NCBI RefSeq assembly: GCF_010183535.1
Contig: NC_071333.1
Location: forward strand, 2,666,001-2,730,000
DNA from: Caenorhabditis remanei
Taxonomy: Eukaryota > Nematoda > Chromadorea > Rhabditida > Rhabditidae
Length of the DNA stretch: 64,000 bases
Direction: 5' to 3'
A program made the translations under genes and the position numbers. Shown here one piece after another: positions 12,125-22,697 of the stretch. The notes beneath the pieces were generated by a model. The model had not been told where the DNA came from, searched no databases, and saw only the letters and a list, made by a program, of their open reading frames with translations. Each line of letters begins with the position of its first letter. Position 1 is the first letter of the stretch.

Positions 12125-12920
12125 GTGGGTCTCGCCACGAAAATGGTTACAGTAAGCCAAAAAACTACTGTAAACCATATAAGCAGATTTTTTGACTTTG
12201 TTGCGGTATTCTGAATATTATACAAAAATTTTTTTTGTAAAACGGTTCAGTTTTAACGATTTTCGAAAATTTTGGGTCCCGACACGAAAATGGCTACAGT
12301 AATCCTAAAAGTACCGTAACCAAAAAAATAAAACTTTGAAAAAATTTGTTGCAGTAATCTGAATATGATACAAAAAGAATTTTGTGAAACGGTTCAATTT
12401 TGACGATTTTCGAAAAATAGGGTCTTGACACGAAAATGGCTACAGTAACCCTAAAAGTACCGTAACCAAAAAAATAAAACTCTGAAAAAACTTGTTGCAG
12501 TAATCTGAATATGATACAAAAAGAATTTTGTGAAACGGTTCAATTTTGACGATTTTCGAAAAATAGGGTCTTGACACGAAAATGGCTACAGTAACCCTAA
12601 AAGTACCGTAACCAAAAAAATAAAACTCTGAAAAAACTTGTTGCAGTAATCTGAATATGATACAAAAAAAATTTTGTGAAACGGTTCAATTTTGACGATT
12701 TTCGAAAAAATGGGTCTTGACACGAAAATGGCTACAGTAACCCTAAAACTACCGTAACCCAAAAAATAAAACTTTCAAAAAATTTGTTGCAACAATCTGA
12801 ATATGATACAAAAAAATTTTGTGAAACGGTTCAATTTTGACGATTTTCGAGAAATTGGGTCTTGACACGAAAATGGCTACAGTAATCCTAAAACTACCGT
12901 ACCCCAAAAAATATTATTTT
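12125..12920. repeat. 146-bp tandem repeat, about 5.5 copies
   Basis: The site GACACGAAAATGGCTACAGT recurs at 12281, 12427, 12573, 12719 and 12864, a period of 145-146 bp, with a diverged first copy near 12131. Units include ACGGTTCAATTTTGACGATT and TACCGTAACC. A related block (AAAATCTCGAAAAAA, then GGGTCTCGCCACG) flanks the array on both sides at ~12085-12135 and ~12985-13035, suggesting expansion inside a dispersed element. Confidence 0.85.
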
Positions 12921-13035
12921 TTTTGAACTCCTCATAAAATTTGGGTTCTAGACATATATACAATCATGGGGTTTCCTCTACTTTGAAAATCTCGAAAAAA
13001 GGAGCATGAAATTTTCCGTCACTTGGGTCTCGCCA

Positions 13036-13590
13036 CGATCGACACGTCATCAGACTCCGCCCACTTTTTGCCACATTTTTGTTGTTTTTTGCTCGTTTTT
13101 TCAAATTTTATCGATTTTTTCTCACCAGTATTTTATCCGATCTTACAAAAACAAAAGCTCTTCTAGACGTAAATTTTACGCTGCGTCGTTTAAGCGCATT
13201 TCCAGATTTCCATTTTTTCAGCGCCGCGAAATGAAAATTAAAATAATAGGAAAAAATTCATAAATTTTGAAATTTCGAATTTTTAGACCTGGATTTTTTT
13301 GACAGGGCACTACTTATAAGGGGCTAAAATTATAAATTTATTGCGAGAAAATAGATTTCAACAGGTTTCTAAAAACTCAAAAAAACTTGGGATCGGCCTA
13401 AAATTTTTGAAAAATGCACATTCCCACGGTTAAAATTTTTTTTTCAAGGCTTGATATTGTTCTTCCCGGCTCAAAACTACCTATAGGCTTTATTTTCACC
13501 ATTTTAAACGGTTAACTTTCTAGATAAAATATTTTTAATTTTCCGATTTTTTAATTTTTTGCAAATTCCTCTTCTCAAAAAACTTTTTTC
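13036..13590. other. AT-rich sequence with no recognised gene
   Basis: Poly-A/T-rich sequence, part of the putative large intron of the interrupted gene at 11.1-13.9 kb. No repeats with clear ends were found. Confidence 0.4.
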
Positions 13591-13882
13591 AGTGTAATAA
13601 ATCATCGCAAAGCCCAAAAAAATCCCTGGAGCTAAGAAAGCCGCTTCGGAATCAATGTTAATTGGAAATAAAGTGAGTTTAAATTCAAAAATAAATTTAA
13701 AAAATAAAGAAAAATAATAAAAAATTTTCCAGCTCTTTGATTCAATGGTGCTTCTCAAAACTTATCAAAAAGGAATCAACTTCAACTTCAACGTCTTCAA
13801 TTCGACTGTTTCGATTTTCTACATCAATCGAAGGAACTTCAGGTAGTTTATTTTTGTTTGGTTTCAGGTATAGGTGTTTTCA

Positions 13883-13918
13883 TTCACTTTCTATCTCAGA
13901 AAACTGATAGAAAGTGAA
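13883..13918. other. perfect 13-bp hairpin at the end of the putative gene
   Basis: TTCACTTTCTATC and GATAGAAAGTGAA face each other across a 10-base loop, and the loop itself can pair CAG with CTG. The putative TGA at 13905-13907 lies inside it. It could be a remnant of a small inverted-repeat element or a 3' RNA structure. Confidence 0.6.
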
Positions 13919-14047
13919 TTGAAAACGGGAGGATGACGGGTTTTGGTGGGTGGGTTCTCTTCTGGGGGTACCGAAAGAAGAGTTGGGATGGGAGGCTCTG
14001 GGATCGTGTGAGAGAGACATGGAGACTGCGTTAAGGCTGTGGGGGAA

Positions 14048-14257
14048 CCAGGCTTGGTCGGAGAAAAATTTTCGGAGAATCGGAGAATCAAAATTTTCTC
14101 CGAAAAAAAAAAGTCGGATAATCGGATATCCGAAATGTTCTCCGACTTTTTTCTCGGAGAATCGGACAATTTCGGACAATTTCGGATAATCTCTCCGAAA
14201 AAAGTCGGAGAATCGGAGAATTGGAGTATACGATTCTCCGAGTCCGACCAAGCCTGG
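14048..14257. mobile_element. ~210-bp fold-back element (CCAGGCTTGGTCGGA ends)
   Basis: Inverted ends CCAGGCTTGGTCGGAGAA and TTCTCCGAGTCCGACCAAGC, with an interior made of repeated TCGGAGAATCGGA-like words on both strands. A related element lies at 59010-59260. No coding capacity. Confidence 0.8.
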
Positions 14258-14554
14258 GAGAACGGAAAAATTATAGTAGTTTTAGAGAAAAATTAGTATC
14301 TTCAGAGAAGTTTTCAGTTACGAAATTCCCAAAACTTCCCCAATTCTTAAGGTTTATCGAGTTTTTTGGATTGCCTTGAGGATTTGGAGATGTTTTTGGG
14401 AATACTTCTTTTGTTACGAAAAGAAGCAGACACTTTATTTTGCAGCGCGCAAGTTTTACTGCTGCGCACTTTCCGAATTCTTTGAATTCGTTGGTTTCGA
14501 TTGCAGATGAGTTGAGTGTTTTATCAAATTTTTTAAACACGACCAAAAATTCAC

Positions 14555-14843
14555 TTAAAGGGGGACACCGGTATTCCAAAAGTTGAAATTTTTTTATGAA
14601 TCGACTCAGAATTTTGCGGAATATAGAAAAGTCTCTCGGAGCCAGGTCCAAAAATCAGTCTAAAACGAGTTATGAGGTCTCAAAGTGTCAAAAAAGGGTC
14701 TTTCGCATGGAATTTTTCATTAAATTTTAACATTTTTTCACGTGTCGAGAGAATTCTTCATGAGACTTTTCCCTATTCTACAAAACTCTGAGCCGATTCA
14801 TATAAAAAACTTCAACTTTTGGAATACCGGTGTCCCCCTTTAA
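14555..14843. mobile_element. 289-bp inverted-repeat element with TTAA at both ends
   Basis: Near-perfect ~33-bp terminal inverted repeats begin TTAAAGGGGGACACCGGTAT and continue CCAAAAGTTGAA; the right end is their reverse complement. TTAA at each edge fits a piggyBac-like target preference, but TTAA could equally be part of the repeat. No coding frame. Confidence 0.85.
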
Positions 14844-14949
14844 AAAGACACTTCCGGCCCGGCCTGAGTCGAACTTTCACTCGGTCCGGATTCAAAAATG
14901 GGAACTCTGACATTTTTTTTTCGAAATGCTTCAAAAATTCATATCATAC

Positions 14950-15145
14950 ATTCACAGTCTGCCGCTGTAGCGCTTTAAAGGCGCATGGAACTTGTTAGCA
15001 TGGGTATCGTAGTTGAAATGGGTGAAAAACCGTACTCCACTACGGTTTTTAATATTTTTTATTACGGTTTTCATGCTTTCAACTACGAGGCCCATCCAAA
15101 CAAATTCCATGCGCCTTTAAAGCGCTACAGCGGCAGACTGTGAAT
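14950..15145. mobile_element. 196-bp MITE with ~40-bp perfect inverted ends
   Basis: The left end ATTCACAGTCTGCCGCTGTA, continuing through GCGCTTTAAAGGCGCATGG, is matched exactly by its reverse complement at the right end. The interior holds a smaller inverted repeat around CCGTA/TACGG. The perfect arms suggest recent activity. Confidence 0.88.
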
Positions 15146-15425
15146 TTATAATAGTAAAATAGCTTAAATTTTGACAGGTCTGTTTAAAAATAATTTTATT
15201 AGATTAACCAAAAACATTTTCCAAAAAATCACAACATTTTTTTGCCATCTTGGGTGTGAACAAAAATAAATTACGCCGTATTTCTATTGTTTTTGAAATA
15301 CAGCTTTAGGTCTATCTAAAACATTTTCAAAGAAGTCTTTCAAATGTCAAAATTTTCCAATAATTGGATAAAAATTATTGAGTATTGAGAAAAATATATT
15401 GTGAAATATTAGCGTAGCAATTTTG
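15146..15425. other. no gene seen
   Basis: AT-rich spacer between two small transposons, without recognisable features. Confidence 0.45.
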
Positions 15426-15644
15426 TTACAACTGCGCTCCGCCGCAAACGAGAGAGTATCGGCGAGAGATGCAGAGTTTTTTCTGGCGCGAAACAGATTT
15501 TATAATTTTTAATTCAAAATTTGCCAATTTTCAAGGAAAAATTATGCAAAATAAGATCAAAAATGGTGAAAATCTGTTTCGAGCCAGAAAAAACTCTGCG
15601 TCTCTCGCCGATACTCTCTCGTTTGCGGTGGGGCGCAGTTGTAA
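15426..15644. mobile_element. ~219-bp MITE, CTGCGC/CCGCAAACGAGAG family
   Basis: Terminal inverted repeats of about 75 bp run from TTACAACTGCGCTCCGCCGC to CAGATTTT and back. A second member lies at 63098-63347, and a fragment (GGTAGAGCGCAGTTGTGAGA) at 33368-33387. Confidence 0.85.
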
Positions 15645-15925
15645 GAAGACATTGGCTGCAAATAATTGGTTGTGTTTGAAAATTGACATAAACATCTCAA
15701 CTGTATCTGCATACATTTTTAATTGGACAATTTTCCCATTTTTACAGTTTTCCTCTTTTAATTTTTCACTCAAGGACTGTTTCTCCCATTTTGTAATTAT
15801 TTCGTTTTTTCATAATTTTCTAGGCCCGTGAATTAGAATCAAAACACTTCTTTTTTGAAAAATTTTGAATTTTTTGTGAAAAAGCTAAATTTTTGATGTT
15901 TAAAGGGAATTTCGAAAAATCACCG
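15645..15925. other. no gene seen
   Basis: AT-rich spacer. A branch-acceptor-like TTTTCTAG occurs near 15820 but no exon follows it. Confidence 0.4.
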
Positions 15926-16633
15926 TGTCTTGACGGCTACGGGACATTTCGAAACCGGACATTTCGAAACCGGACATTTCGAAACCAGACATTTCGAAAC
16001 CGGTAAAACACGTATAAATTTTTTCTCGAAGAGAGGTGGTATTATGGTTCCGAGGGTCCGGGTTTCGACACCGGGCCTGACAAAACTTTTTTGCATTCCG
16101 TTTTTGGCCTTTTGGTACGAATCTGACAACCAGGGTTCGATCCCCACTGCAGATAAAATTATTTTGTTTTTATTCTTTGTTTTTTGGTATTAGTCAAAGG
16201 TCGAGGGATCGACTCCGGATGCTGGCAAAATCATTTTTATTGATTAAAAAAAAATCTTAACAAAAAACCATTTTTCCAACATCCGGAGTCGACCCTCGAC
16301 CGTAAACTAATACCAAAAAACGAAAAATAAAAAGCAGAAATGTTTTATCTGCAGTGGGAATCGAACCTTGGTCTTCACATTGGTACCAATAAGCTAAAAA
16401 CAGAAACCAAAAAAGTATTTCCACCAGTGGGGATCGAACCCTGGTGGTCAGATTCCTACCATAAGACCAAAAACGGAATGCAAAAAAGTTTTGTCAGGCC
16501 CGGTGTTGAAACCGGACCCTCGGAACCATAATATTACCTCTTTTCTAGAATAAAATTTATACACGTTTTACCGGTATCGCAATGTCCGGTTTCGAAATGT
16601 CTGATTTTGAAATGTCCCGGAGCCGCCTTGACA
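15926..16633. mobile_element. ~700-bp near-palindromic element carrying tRNA-like B boxes
   Basis: The left arm (15926 to ~16245) and right arm (~16262 to 16633) are inverted copies. The outer parts contain repeated ACATTTCGAAACCGG units. Each arm contains tRNA T-arm-like segments: GGTTCGATCCCC at 16135, GGATCGACTCCGG at 16206 and a variant at 16061, with mirror copies near 16285, 16355, 16432 and 16506. The right arm has an extra ~72-bp copy of the middle segment, so the palindrome is unequal. Protein frames here (for example one containing GIEPWWSDSY) are translations of these tRNA-like words, not genes. Confidence 0.85.
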
Positions 16634-16954
16634 AATATACAATTTTCAAATTTATAGTTTTTTTGAATTATTCGTCGTTTTTAATAATCTTTTTCATTTT
16701 TTTTTATCAATGCGCGGAGATTTACCTCAGATGTACAGCGAATTGCGCGCCCAAAGCTTCTCAAGCTAAAATGAGAAAAAGCTAATTAGTAAAAACGTTT
16801 TGTGAAATGAGAGAGTGTGAGAAATAGCAATTGAAAAAACGAAAACCGCATACGCAAAAATTTCTTTTTTTTTTGAATAGTTTTCGTTTTATTTATCTAT
16901 TTTGAATTCAATCCGGACAACCATTCGAGGACGAGGATTCAGTGGACAATTAAA
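16634..16954. other. no gene seen
   Basis: AT-rich sequence preceding a very small reading frame; no repeat boundaries noted. Confidence 0.4.
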
Positions 16955-17053
16955 ATGGAGGATTCAATAGACAATAACGACGGATCAATAGACAATAACG
17001 ACGGAGGATTCGGTACGGAGGAGAAAAAGGCAAAAGATGCCTATCTCGTTTAG
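16955..17053 (+). CDS. tiny 32-codon reading frame with internal duplication, doubtful
   Basis: ATG to TAG encodes an acidic peptide that starts MEDSIDNNDGSIDNNDGG, created by a direct duplication of the 21-base segment beginning TCAATAGACAATAACG. Just upstream lie two GGACAA words like those enriched in the retroelement at 22-26 kb, so it may be a retroelement scrap. No splice sites or family match; probably not a gene. Confidence 0.15.
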   Translation: MEDSIDNNDGSIDNNDGGFGTEEKKAKDAYLV

Positions 17054-17642
17054 CGGAAAATTGAAATAGAAGTTTTGATTGGTCTCTGATTTGATGTTGA
17101 AGTATGGGGTTGACTGCGCGCAAAAATAGAAAAAAAGAGTAGACATCAGATCAAAAATCATGAAAAAACTATCTATTTGAGTCTTTCGCTTCACAGATAG
17201 ACCATCTTCGATGTCTTTCTGATAACACGCATCAACTGTCTTTATGACAAACTGACGTGTTTCTGAAACTGTGATTTACTGAAATCACCTGTCGGTAGTC
17301 AAAAAATCCATGCCAAAGAGACCCTTCGGGTGTCACTTGGTTCTGTGGTAATTAGTTAGAACCCTGAGAACCTCTGCCATCAAGGTGGGGGATTTTAGTC
17401 GGCCACAAAACATTTTGATTGTTTTCCTGTGAAAACAATCTACTCTTATTTCATCGTCCTCACTTTTCTTCTTCATCATCGACGGACTGCAAAGGGGTAC
17501 TCTCGGTCTCTCCACAATTAGTCTTTTCATGACCTCTTCGTCGAACGTCGTTTGTTAGGTTATAGGGGAACAGAGTTAAATCGAATCAGTTTTCTACTGA
17601 TGACAACTGATTTGTCGACGGACTTCATTTATACATTTTCAG
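17054..17642. other. no confident gene
   Basis: A minus-strand frame at 17530-17333 has reasonable amino-acid composition (it contains SPSMMKKKSEDDE) but no splice or family support, so it is not called. Confidence 0.35.
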
Positions 17643-17759
17643 GTACCAGAAAGTATCCGCATGTTTTCTGCTTCTCAACTTCTCTTCTCGGCGTCATCTC
17701 TCGTGAAATTGGACTCCCGCCAAAGTTTGTTTCGACTCAATTATATGATTCAAAACTAA
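17643..17759 (+). pseudogene. exon-like coding fragment of unknown family
   Basis: A consensus acceptor (ACATTTTCAG) is followed by an open 38-codon segment containing MFSASQLLFSASSLVKL that ends at TAA (17757-17759). Another frame of the same DNA is also open, so the reading is uncertain. No partner exons were identified. Confidence 0.25.
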
Positions 17760-18711
17760 TTTATTTTCAGAATATTTCAGATCATTGTTGCAAATTATTC
17801 CCCAAGTATGACATTTCAAAAATCACGAGAAATTGATTCATAATTTTTTAAGCAATTTTCAGAGTATACTTTATGTCTTTTTCAGCATTTGAAAACATTC
17901 CGACTGAGATAATAATTGCCAAAAATTTTTGATTCTATCAAAACTTGTCAATCAATCTCTGCGAATTTCAAAAACGGCGTTTTCTTTATTTTTTGAGTTC
18001 AAATCCTTCAAATTTTTTCCTAACTGCTTCAGAAAAATGAAACTTGTCAAACTTCGGTCCGGTCCGTCTCGGTCCGGTTTTGAGAAAAGGCACCTGTTTT
18101 TTGACCAAATGTTTTGAATTCTTTCAAAATTTTACATAAAAAATCAAACTTCTCGATGCAATCCTACCTTTTGATTAAAATTTCAAAATGTCTTTCAAAA
18201 CTTAGTTTAAAAAATTTTTTAATTTCAACCCCGGGGTTGTGACAAGGTTGCAGTAAATCAAAAAAGAATTTTTTGGTTTTCTCAAATGTGAAACTTCCCC
18301 ACGGTAAAATGCATCAAAATCACCGTGTTTTGTTGTACCTTTGTGCATAGTTTCAGCCCCATTAACATAAAACCCACTGAGAAATTTCTATTTGACTGGA
18401 AACTTGGTGTGCAATAGTGTGAAAAAGTGTGAAATCCGAAAAATGATCAGAACTTTTTTTTAAAAAGAGATATCAACAAACGGTAAAGTGCATCAGAATC
18501 AGCGTGTTTTGTTGTACCTTTGTGCCCTTTTTGATTCAGTACAAAACCTTGTGTTTGCACGTTTTCCCTGTGCTGCTCGGTTTTTTTCTGTTCTTCATTA
18601 AAGAAACTTTGAAACTTTGAGAATATGTTCCAAAATGTGTTCAAATTATGGATAGTTCTTTGATAACCCTCAAAAACCTCGGAAAAATTCCTTACCCGCA
18701 AAACTTCTTAA
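17760..18711. repeat. gene-free stretch with a 45-bp direct repeat pair
   Basis: Contains CGGTCCGGTCC words (18057-18076) of the GGCCGGGCC repeat family. A 45-bp direct repeat starting CGGTAAAATGCATCAAAATC occurs at 18302-18346 and again, with three differences, at 18480-18524; both copies include GTGTTTTGTTGTACCTTTGT. No coding sequence was recognised. Confidence 0.55.
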
Positions 18712-18930
18712 AATTCCAAAGTGGCAAGTGCTGGCCAAGTTTTTTGTTTTTGTGTTTCTGGGCCAAAAAAGTCTATTCCCGTCCATTTCGCTATTATCCA
18801 CATTTTTTCAAACAACTTTTCGTTTAATTCATATTTTTATACATTATTGATGGACTGAAAACAAGGGACGGGAGGAATGTAAGAAAACAAAACAAAAAGT
18901 TTGGCCAGCACTGACCACTTTGGAATTTCA
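18712..18930. mobile_element. ~219-bp inverted-repeat element (ATTCCAAAGTGG ends)
   Basis: The left end AATTCCAAAGTGGCAAGTGC, continuing TGGCCAAG, matches the reverse complement of the right end (GGCCAGCACTGACCACTTTG then GAATT). The interior is AT-rich and non-coding. It sits just upstream of the kinase gene and could affect its promoter. Confidence 0.8.
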
Positions 18931-19187
18931 AACTGTTTCGGGCGGAAAATGTGGGACCTGGGAATTTCTTCGTAGCTTGTGAGTATTATCAAATTAACAT
19001 TCCAATTTTTAATCACGTTTTGGATTTTATTTTCAAATTCTTTCGATTCGCTCTATACCTTCTCTTTTTTCCTATCTCTTATTTGTTTTCTTACTTCTTT
19101 CTCTCTTTCTCTTTTCTCTGTGAAAATTATAATTTTTTAGAATCAATTTTCAGATCCTTCTCAGAGTCCAATCGTCAGCAAATTGTA

Positions 19188-21112
19188 ATGTCCTCTCCGC
19201 CACAATCCGATTCTTCCTCCGCACCGGCACCACCGTCCTCCGCACCGGCACCACCTTCCTCCACCGAAAACTCTTCAAATGCTTCCGAACTCTTTCCACC
19301 GCCACCAGCTCACTCTGCGGAATTCATTCCTGACAAGTCTGAGTACGAATCGGAAGAAGAAGAACGGGAGAACTTGGGAGCGTTTCAGTTCCGAGGAACA
19401 TCGTGTAGGGAAAAATCGCAGTTTCTGACACTAGAAAAAATGCTTGTTTTCAGACAGAATCAAAAAGATTCTCGGCGAAGGCACATTTGGAAAGGTTGTT
19501 CTCGTTGCTGCGGAGGTGAACCCTGTCTTTGTGGCAAAAACTAATTAGATTTTTCAGAGTAAAAGATTGTATGCTGCAAAGTTCTTTACAAAAGACAATA
19601 ATGATGCTGATGGCAACGATGCATCGATAGGATCGGAGGAGCGTGTAAGTTGAGATATTTTACAAGAAGTCATTTGAGAATATACTAAAACATACCAAGT
19701 CTAGAAATTTGGATTCAAGTGTCAAAAAATCTCAAAAATTCAAGACTAAAACAGTCTTCGTTCAATTTTTTAAATCGTTTTTGTGTGTTTTTCATAGGGT
19801 TTTTAAAACATTAGTAACTCATAAAACTATGCAAATTTAATTTCTAATACAGTCATTATTTTTTGAGAACCTCTTTCCATTTTCTTAAAATTTTTTAGAG
19901 TAGCTGAGAAAAAAGAATACTACTTCTCTTACAGTACCTTTTGAATCATTTAGTTTGTTTCAAACTAATTTTTAAAATTTCAGGTCTATAAGCATTTGGG
20001 AACTTCGGTACATAATAGTGTTGCTCAAGTAATTGGAATTGATTATGTCGATTGGTCACCCGACGGCTGTAACAAAAAGATCATCTTAATGCCACTTCTT
20101 GGGATATCGATCGGAGATATGGTGGAACGTGAGTTTCTAGTGTCTTTGATTTATTCAAATTTTATTATGGTTTTCAGAGGCACAAAAGATGGATGTCGAG
20201 AACAGAGCAGCGCTCGGAGAAGATTCGTCAAGCCCAAAAGTATCTTTTCGAATCAAAAAGATCCAGGAAATCGGCCGAAACGTGTTAAGCGGACTCAAGT
20301 TCCTTCTCGATCATGGTGTGTATCATTTGGATTTGAAGCCCGACAACGTGATGTTTAGTGCCCAAAATACATTCCGAGTGATATTGAACGGATCAACCCA
20401 CTCGATCATCGCTCCAAAGAGCACGCAAATCCAGATTTCGGATATGGGTTTGGCAAAAGTGTTTTCGGATATGGGAGAATCGTCTGAAATCGTTCAGAGT
20501 CCAATGTACAGAGCACCTGAGATTTTTGCAGGTGAGTGGGAAATATTTTTTTAGAAGGGGGTGACAGAAGATTGATTTATTCATAACATACATGCCTTTC
20601 AGGAGGACGTCCCAACAAATGCTCAGACCTTTGGTCTTTCTGTATCATGATGCTTCAGATGTATACATGCACTGACGAATACTGGCCTGACCACGCCGAT
20701 CATCCACAAGTGCAGTATTTCCGAAACCTGCAGCATGGGATAGGTCAAAGAATGACAGCAGAGTTATGGGATGAGGTGGCGAAAATCAAAGGGTGAGTGA
20801 ATACAAACAAAAAAACCAATAATTAAAACACTGAAATCAATTGTGTTTGCTCATCGTTTTGACAAAATATACACTTTTGTGACTATAAAATAAAACTAAA
20901 CTTGTTTTTCCAGAGGCAAGAAGGTTCGTGGCGCTCTCAAACTTTATGATAACGGACAGGCAGAACCAAATACGCCACCTTTGATGAGCCTCAAACGTTC
21001 ATATCACGCTGATCACTTGTTCGAATTCTTGCAGTACGCTATGGTTCTTGACTGGAATGTAAGACCAACGGTTGAAGAACTCCTCAATCACGATTTCTTC
21101 AAGAAAAACTAG
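19188..21112 (+). CDS. serine/threonine protein kinase, 7 exons, ~417 aa
   Basis: Exons 19188-19404, 19454-19515, 19558-19644, 19984-20128, 20178-20531, 20603-20792 and 20914-21112 join in frame with consensus splice sites. The start ATG lies 34 bases after a TTTTCAG that may be a trans-splice acceptor. An N-terminal Ser/Pro/Ala-rich, then acidic tail (~70 residues) precedes a complete kinase domain: glycine loop GEGTFGKV (~80-87), ATP-binding lysine in YAAKFF (K101), catalytic loop HLDLKPDN (HRD altered to HLD; D222 and N227 kept), metal-binding ISDMG (DFG altered to DMG; D259 kept), APE at ~283, SDLWS and a final VRPTVEELLNHDFF. All catalytic residues are present, so activity is expected. 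The subfamily and substrate are not recognised. The last two exons are duplicated at 26.7-27.2 kb beyond a retroelement. Confidence 0.88.
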
Positions 21113-21859
21113 ATCAATTTCATTCTTGCTGTCTTCATTGATTAAACTCTATTTACAGTATTACTTTATTATTCATCTTAAAATTTATTATTTCATCTAA
21201 AATAATTCTCTTTATTCACTTTCATAGATTTACTTTTTTTCAGTCATTTAAAAACCTTGTGAATAGCTTTCTTCTCTTTTCCCGTGATGCTTACTTAATT
21301 TCTTCTTTTCTTACTTTTCCCCAAAACTTGTATTTCTCTAAACTTACTCTCTTTCAGAGTTTACTCGTTCATTATTTCGAATGACTGTCATCATGTACCA
21401 TCTTATAGTCACCATCATACAATAATCTATCATCATGTACCATCTTATAGTCACCATCATTCAATGATCTATCATCGTGTAACATCTTATAATTATCCAT
21501 CATCATGTACCATTAATCACATTAAAATAAATAGAATTCCTGGTGTATCCAGATGAAAATAAATCTGTATAATTTTTCAGCTTCTCAAAACATATTCAGA
21601 TGCTTAGAACAGTTCGCGCCTTGAAAACAGAAGATTTCATCACTTCTTTGAAGAAATATTGTTTTCTTTTATCCCCGAAACCGCTGGGGACCGCAATTTC
21701 GACACGAGTCGCAGCTGTTGAAGTGACGAGGAAAAAACCATACTACAAACTTCTTTTCTCCTACAGGTCCCGCGATTCATTAAAAAAAACGACTTTTTCT
21801 TTGTTTTGAATTAACAAGGGTATGGATTTGATACATCAATCAGCGCCTATGGAACGCCA
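20604..21859 (+). repeat. left copy of a 1,256-bp direct duplication
   Basis: Matches 26687-27942 with a constant offset of 6,083 bp, no gaps and only three base differences found by eye (in the last kinase intron and just after the stop codon). It covers most of kinase exon 6, intron 6, exon 7, the 3' flank and the start of a ~190-bp tandem repeat unit. The junction with the retroelement at 21858-21859 shows a 2-base overlap (CA). Confidence 0.95.
21113..21857. repeat. kinase 3' flank with a 42-bp triple repeat
   Basis: Three copies of a 42-bp unit (CATCATGTACCATCTTATAG, then TCACCATCAT) start at 21389, 21431 and 21473. The rest is AT-rich and shows no convincing exon. The same array is present in the duplicated copy at 27472-27598. 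Confidence 0.7.
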
Positions 21860-22192
21860 AAACGAAGAAAAGGACAATCCGCCCAAAACGGAAAGTCGAA
21901 GAAAGCAAAGGAGAATAACGCCTCAAACAAAAAGAGACAGGATAAAGTTCCGGACAACGCTCTGTTACCAGCAAGGTCAGAGATATCAAGGATCCGCAAC
22001 CCAATCACTTTTGCGGCCGGGAGCCTCTCTCTTCACATAGAGATATTCAGTTCAATGATGCCGCCAGGACAAAAGAACACATTTGGACAATAGTCAGCAA
22101 CATCAACTTCGTCGAAGGAATGGCTCAACCACAAGATAATTTATCATTGTAACTATTTCTCTATTTCTTTTTCTTTTTCTGAAAGCCGGGAG

Positions 22193-22473
22193 TGTACTCG
22201 ATATACTTTGTACATCTCCCACTTTCTTTTCCCCGCTCCCATCCAATATGATTCATAGGCTTTTAGTCTTGAATCATTCTTTCTATCTGTTTTAATTGAA
22301 TTCCTTCACCCACACACTTTCTGTTTGGCTCCGCCTCTGCCCAGTATAAAAGCAGAGGCGAGAGCTTATCTTTTATCTTTTAATAAAGGTTTAATTACCC
22401 AAGTTTGAGGTAACGATTGGTCTTGAGGATCTTAGTGTTGAGCGAGCACCCCTAAGGACAACCCTGCGTTTCA
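22193..22473 (+). repeat. long terminal repeat, 281 bp
   Basis: Begins TGTACTCGATATAC directly after a purine-rich tract and ends TTTCA directly before TGG, the usual first bases of a primer-binding site. It contains a TATA box and an AATAAA signal. A second copy is inverted at 26475-26686. Confidence 0.85.
22345..22387 (+). promoter_or_regulatory. LTR TATA box and polyadenylation signal
   Basis: TATAAAA at 22345-22351 lies inside CCAGTATAAAAGCAG. AATAAA follows at 22382-22387. The expected RNA 3' end falls near 22400-22406, exactly where the inverted LTR copy is cut off. Confidence 0.7.
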
Positions 22474-22490
22474 TGGTGCATCGACACCGA
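22474..22490 (+). other. predicted primer-binding site
   Basis: TGGTGCATCGACACCGA directly follows the CA end of the LTR; TGG is the complement of a tRNA CCA tail. I could not assign the tRNA. Confidence 0.55.
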
Positions 22491-22697
22491 CGAAGCCGGA
22501 CATTCCCGCGTGGCAACTGAGATCATCGAGACAAACTCAACCGATCGCAACAAAACGAAGAAAAGGACAATCCGCCCAAAACGGAAAGTCGAAGAAAGCA
22601 AAGGACAATCCGCCCAAAACGGAAAGTCAACGAAGTTCAAAGGACAAAACCGAAGAAAGAATTCCGGACAGCGTCGAAAGGACAACTCAATTGAAAC

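Larger units (their letters stand above)
11120..13907 (+). pseudogene. probable multi-exon gene, now interrupted; unknown family
   Basis: Possible first exon 11120-11161 (ATG, 14 codons, donor CA/GTGAGTTT). Far downstream are clear exon-like segments: ~13600-13673 ending GGAAATAAA/GTGAGT, 13733-13842 (acceptor TTTTCCAG, donor AG/GTAGTTT) and a short end exon 13868-13907 ending TGA. Read together, the later exons give a continuous frame (LFDSMVLLKTYQKG, then FNFNVFNSTVSIFYINRR). However, the only acceptor before the middle exon (CAG at about 13593) is followed by two in-frame TAA codons in that frame. Either the true acceptor is unusual, the gene starts at the internal ATG (MLIGNK), or it is a pseudogene. 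The putative 2.4-kb first intron is filled with repeats. I do not recognise the protein. Confidence 0.35.

Noticed and set aside
15920..16531. Reading frames containing GIEPWWSDSY and similar
   Set aside because: They are translations of tRNA-like B-box words in an inverted element, a well-known source of false proteins.
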